This document shows, piece by piece, positions 62,365-64,000 of a DNA stretch of 64,000 nucleotides. The notes beneath the pieces are model-generated. The model was not told the origin of the DNA and did not search any database. It saw only the letters and a program-made list of their open reading frames with translations. A program made the position numbers and the translations under genes. The stretch is taken from assembly GCF_963678635.1 (NCBI RefSeq), contig NC_087070.1, forward strand, positions 39,418,397 through 39,482,396, in the 5' to 3' direction. The stretch is from Symsagittifera roscoffensis. Taxonomy: Eukaryota; Xenacoelomorpha; Acoela; Convolutidae. Positions within the stretch are counted from its first letter, which is position 1. The number at the start of each line of letters is the position of its first letter.

Positions 62365-62794
62365 TCAAGATCGATGTCCTCATCGCGTGCTGTTGTCTGT
62401 CAGTGAATCCCCAGAAACCCGAGTGTTGCTCAAGATACAGTGCCAGTGGTCATTTACAGAAGTTTTCAGCAGACTTAATTTTATCTACACCCCAAAATTC
62501 ACAACCATGTAAAAGTTTCACACTATTGCTAAACAGCAATCAAAATCTGCACACACCTGCACCATGGAATTTTTGTTTTTTAAGCTAGTAATTTAAAATT
62601 TCTTTTGTCCTATTCAATCAGGAAATTGTCATGCAGCATTTTGATTTATATAATAGATATAACAAATTAATAACAATATCCCATTTGTTAAAGTTTCTTT
62701 TTCGTGAACCCAGATTTCATCCATGTTCACCCTCGAGCCCCTTTCCTTCCCTCTCAAGACTCAAGACACTAGAATTTCCCATTGAGCCACCTGT
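62365..62794 (-). other. Element C 3' untranslated region
   Basis: Similar to 53090-53506 of B in reverse. No gene is seen. Confidence 0.6.
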
Positions 62795-63070
62795 TCATCT
62801 CGCATTCTTCGCCTTCGAGGTACCCGGCCCAGACGTATTTGACAGTGCCTCTTCATCATCGGAGCTAATCACGATCTCTTTCCAGGCTTTCAGCTGTTCA
62901 TAGGACCGCATCCATTCCCTTTGCTCCTGCAATCTCTTTGCTTGGTTGGGAAAACTCTTCATTCTCGACTCTCGGTTCAAACAGAAGGAATTGTGCAGAC
63001 TCAGGCTCACGTTCTTCGCCAAGTCTTCCTCCAGTATCGATTCTCTTGCCTTGGTATTGTTTCTTGACAC
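62795..63070 (-). pseudogene. Element C ORF4, extreme C-terminus
   Basis: It matches B (NTKARESILEEDLAKNVSL, LHNSFCLNRE, SSDDEE) but ends in a different tail (SNTSGPGTSKAKNAR). It is in the same frame as the sequence after a TGA at about 63125. Confidence 0.8.
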
Positions 63071-63124
63071 CCTACCAACTCTTTTCCACCCCGTCGTAAT
63101 CGCATTTCGATGGGAAAGCAGAGG

Positions 63125-63480
63125 TCACTTGAAAGCTTCCGGTACCATGTACAACCAGGATGTCAACGTCGCTCGAAACCAAGGAAAGAACCTTACGCGG
63201 CTCCATACGTGTCTGACCTCCATTGGTATGGCGAATACTTTGCATGCAGTCTCAAACAACTCAAGTCTCCTGCTGTAATCTATCGCGTATATCGACTCCG
63301 CCGTTGGCGTCTTCGACTCCCGATATTTCGTTACATTTTCCTCAATCCATCGTAGAGCCAGCATCGTGCTCACCACCAAGATGGTCACCTTCTGCTGATG
63401 ATCGGGCAATCCTATCGACCGAATTTCTTCCACATCCCAGACCAGGCAGAGGTTTGTGATCCGGATACTACACTGTTTGT
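63125..63480 (-). pseudogene. Element C ORF4, middle segment
   Basis: It matches B from LCLVWDVEEIRSIGLPD to FPWFRATLTSWLYM. About 20 codons before PEAFK are deleted relative to B, and an Arg codon is replaced by TGA at 63125. The Trp codon lost in A (FPWFR) is intact here. Confidence 0.8.
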
Positions 63481-63962
63481 GCCAGACAGTGGCATGGACA
63501 TTCCCCATGTGTGAGATCAATACTCTTAAGGTTGCGCTCTCTCGAGGCTTCTAGGAGAGGTTCAAGTTCCATCGTCTTCTCGTGTATCATATCGTTCTCC
63601 TCCATGTTTGGAGCACCACCCATCGGTTTCCCGATCACGTTTTGTCTCTCGTGGTCACTTGTGTTTTCACTCTCCAAACCCAAACGTTCTTCCCCCCAGA
63701 TTTCACTCAAGTCATCCCTCTGCTCTTTCGGCACTGTTCCTCGGATTTTTCTTAACAACCAGTGTGAGTGATGCGACATCCGAGCCAATCTTACGCACTT
63801 GGGCACTGAGAAGGCCTTGTCTATCAATACCCTTTGGCTAGATACCTCCACCATCGCCATGTGCAATGGATAGTGGCTGCCGCATAGGTTGGCCATCACT
63901 GACCTCACTAGGGACTTCGCATTTAGAGGCAGACCATAGGCTTCGCTCATAGGAAATCCCAT
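63468..63962 (-). pseudogene. Element C ORF4, upstream segment
   Basis: It matches B from MGFPMSEAYGLPLNAKS through FSVPKCVRLAR to HGECPCHCLAQTV. It stops at a TAG where B has TGG (Trp of VWYPD), followed by a small deletion that shifts the frame. It continues toward the window edge. Confidence 0.8.
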
Positions 63963-64000
63963 TTCCGCCTCAAGTCAGACCTTCCAGCTTTTGATGTGTT

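Larger units (their letters stand above)
61463..64000 (-). mobile_element. Giant element C (relative of B), 3' part
   Basis: The 3' LTR (61463-62352), PPT and the C-terminal ORF4 region lie on the minus strand, and the element runs off the right end. LTR and coding sequence match B with clear divergence. It sits in LINE fragment copy 3. Confidence 0.88.

Noticed and set aside
63125-63480. TGG-to-TAG changes as cytidine-deaminase hypermutation
   Set aside because: Only two of the nonsense changes are G-to-A in a GG context; others are G-to-T or A-to-T, and the LTRs show no excess of G-to-A.

Overview
The window is metazoan nuclear DNA dominated by nested retroelements. Only the left edge looks like host sequence: an intronless Spt4 (small DSIF subunit) gene on the minus strand at 1585-1959, in AT-rich DNA. 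The retroelements carry invertebrate-type features: a CR1-like LINE with a 2A peptide and an esterase-type ORF1, and a non-LTR element with a PHD finger, an RT and a restriction-like endonuclease. The mix would fit a cnidarian or another invertebrate, but I cannot name the species.

From 2359 to about 54860 the sequence is a five-layer nest, reconstructed from broken LTRs that rejoin at the base. (1) An old LTR fragment (2359-2535 plus 54427 to about 54860) was split by (2) giant Ty3/gypsy-like element B, plus strand, about 22.4 kb once inserts are removed (5' LTR 2536-2805 plus 32304-32941; 3' LTR 53519-54426). (3) Giant element A, minus strand, about 24.5 kb once inserts are removed (2806-32300), landed inside B's 5' LTR. 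(4) A 5'-truncated 2A-bearing LINE (2946-7949) landed in A's 3' LTR. (5) A solo LTR (3919-4840) landed in the LINE's ORF2. All three LTR insertions show 3-bp target duplications. A third giant element (C, minus strand, a relative of B) enters at 61463 and runs off the right edge.

A and B share one gene order: LTR, tRNA-type primer site, a 2-3 kb leader, Gag with two CCHC knuckles, protease-RT-RNase H, integrase, a small ORF3 that reads like a macro domain, and a giant ORF4 of about 2,950 codons in the env position. ORF4 contains a coiled coil and an SGNH (GDSL) hydrolase domain. A is nearly open, with a few stops and one-base shifts. B is broken by many frameshifts although its LTRs are about 99% identical.

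The strongest unusual signals are as follows. The 3' polypurine-tract module (TTGTCCGGGGAG with conserved flank) is repeated at the middle of both giant elements (about 50-53% of their length), with more copies between RNase H and integrase, like a lentiviral central PPT. A macro-domain-like ORF3 is conserved in both. A matching 3' splice site precedes ORF4 in both. The leader of A holds a tandem pair of about 165-nt structured RNAs whose stem differs at four positions, all compensated. The LTRs carry hairpins of conserved placement but unrelated sequence.

The right part (54861-61462) holds a foldback MITE, three 3' fragments of a second LINE family, and a 4.2-kb degenerate R2/NeSL-type element (57265-61437) inserted in one of those fragments.
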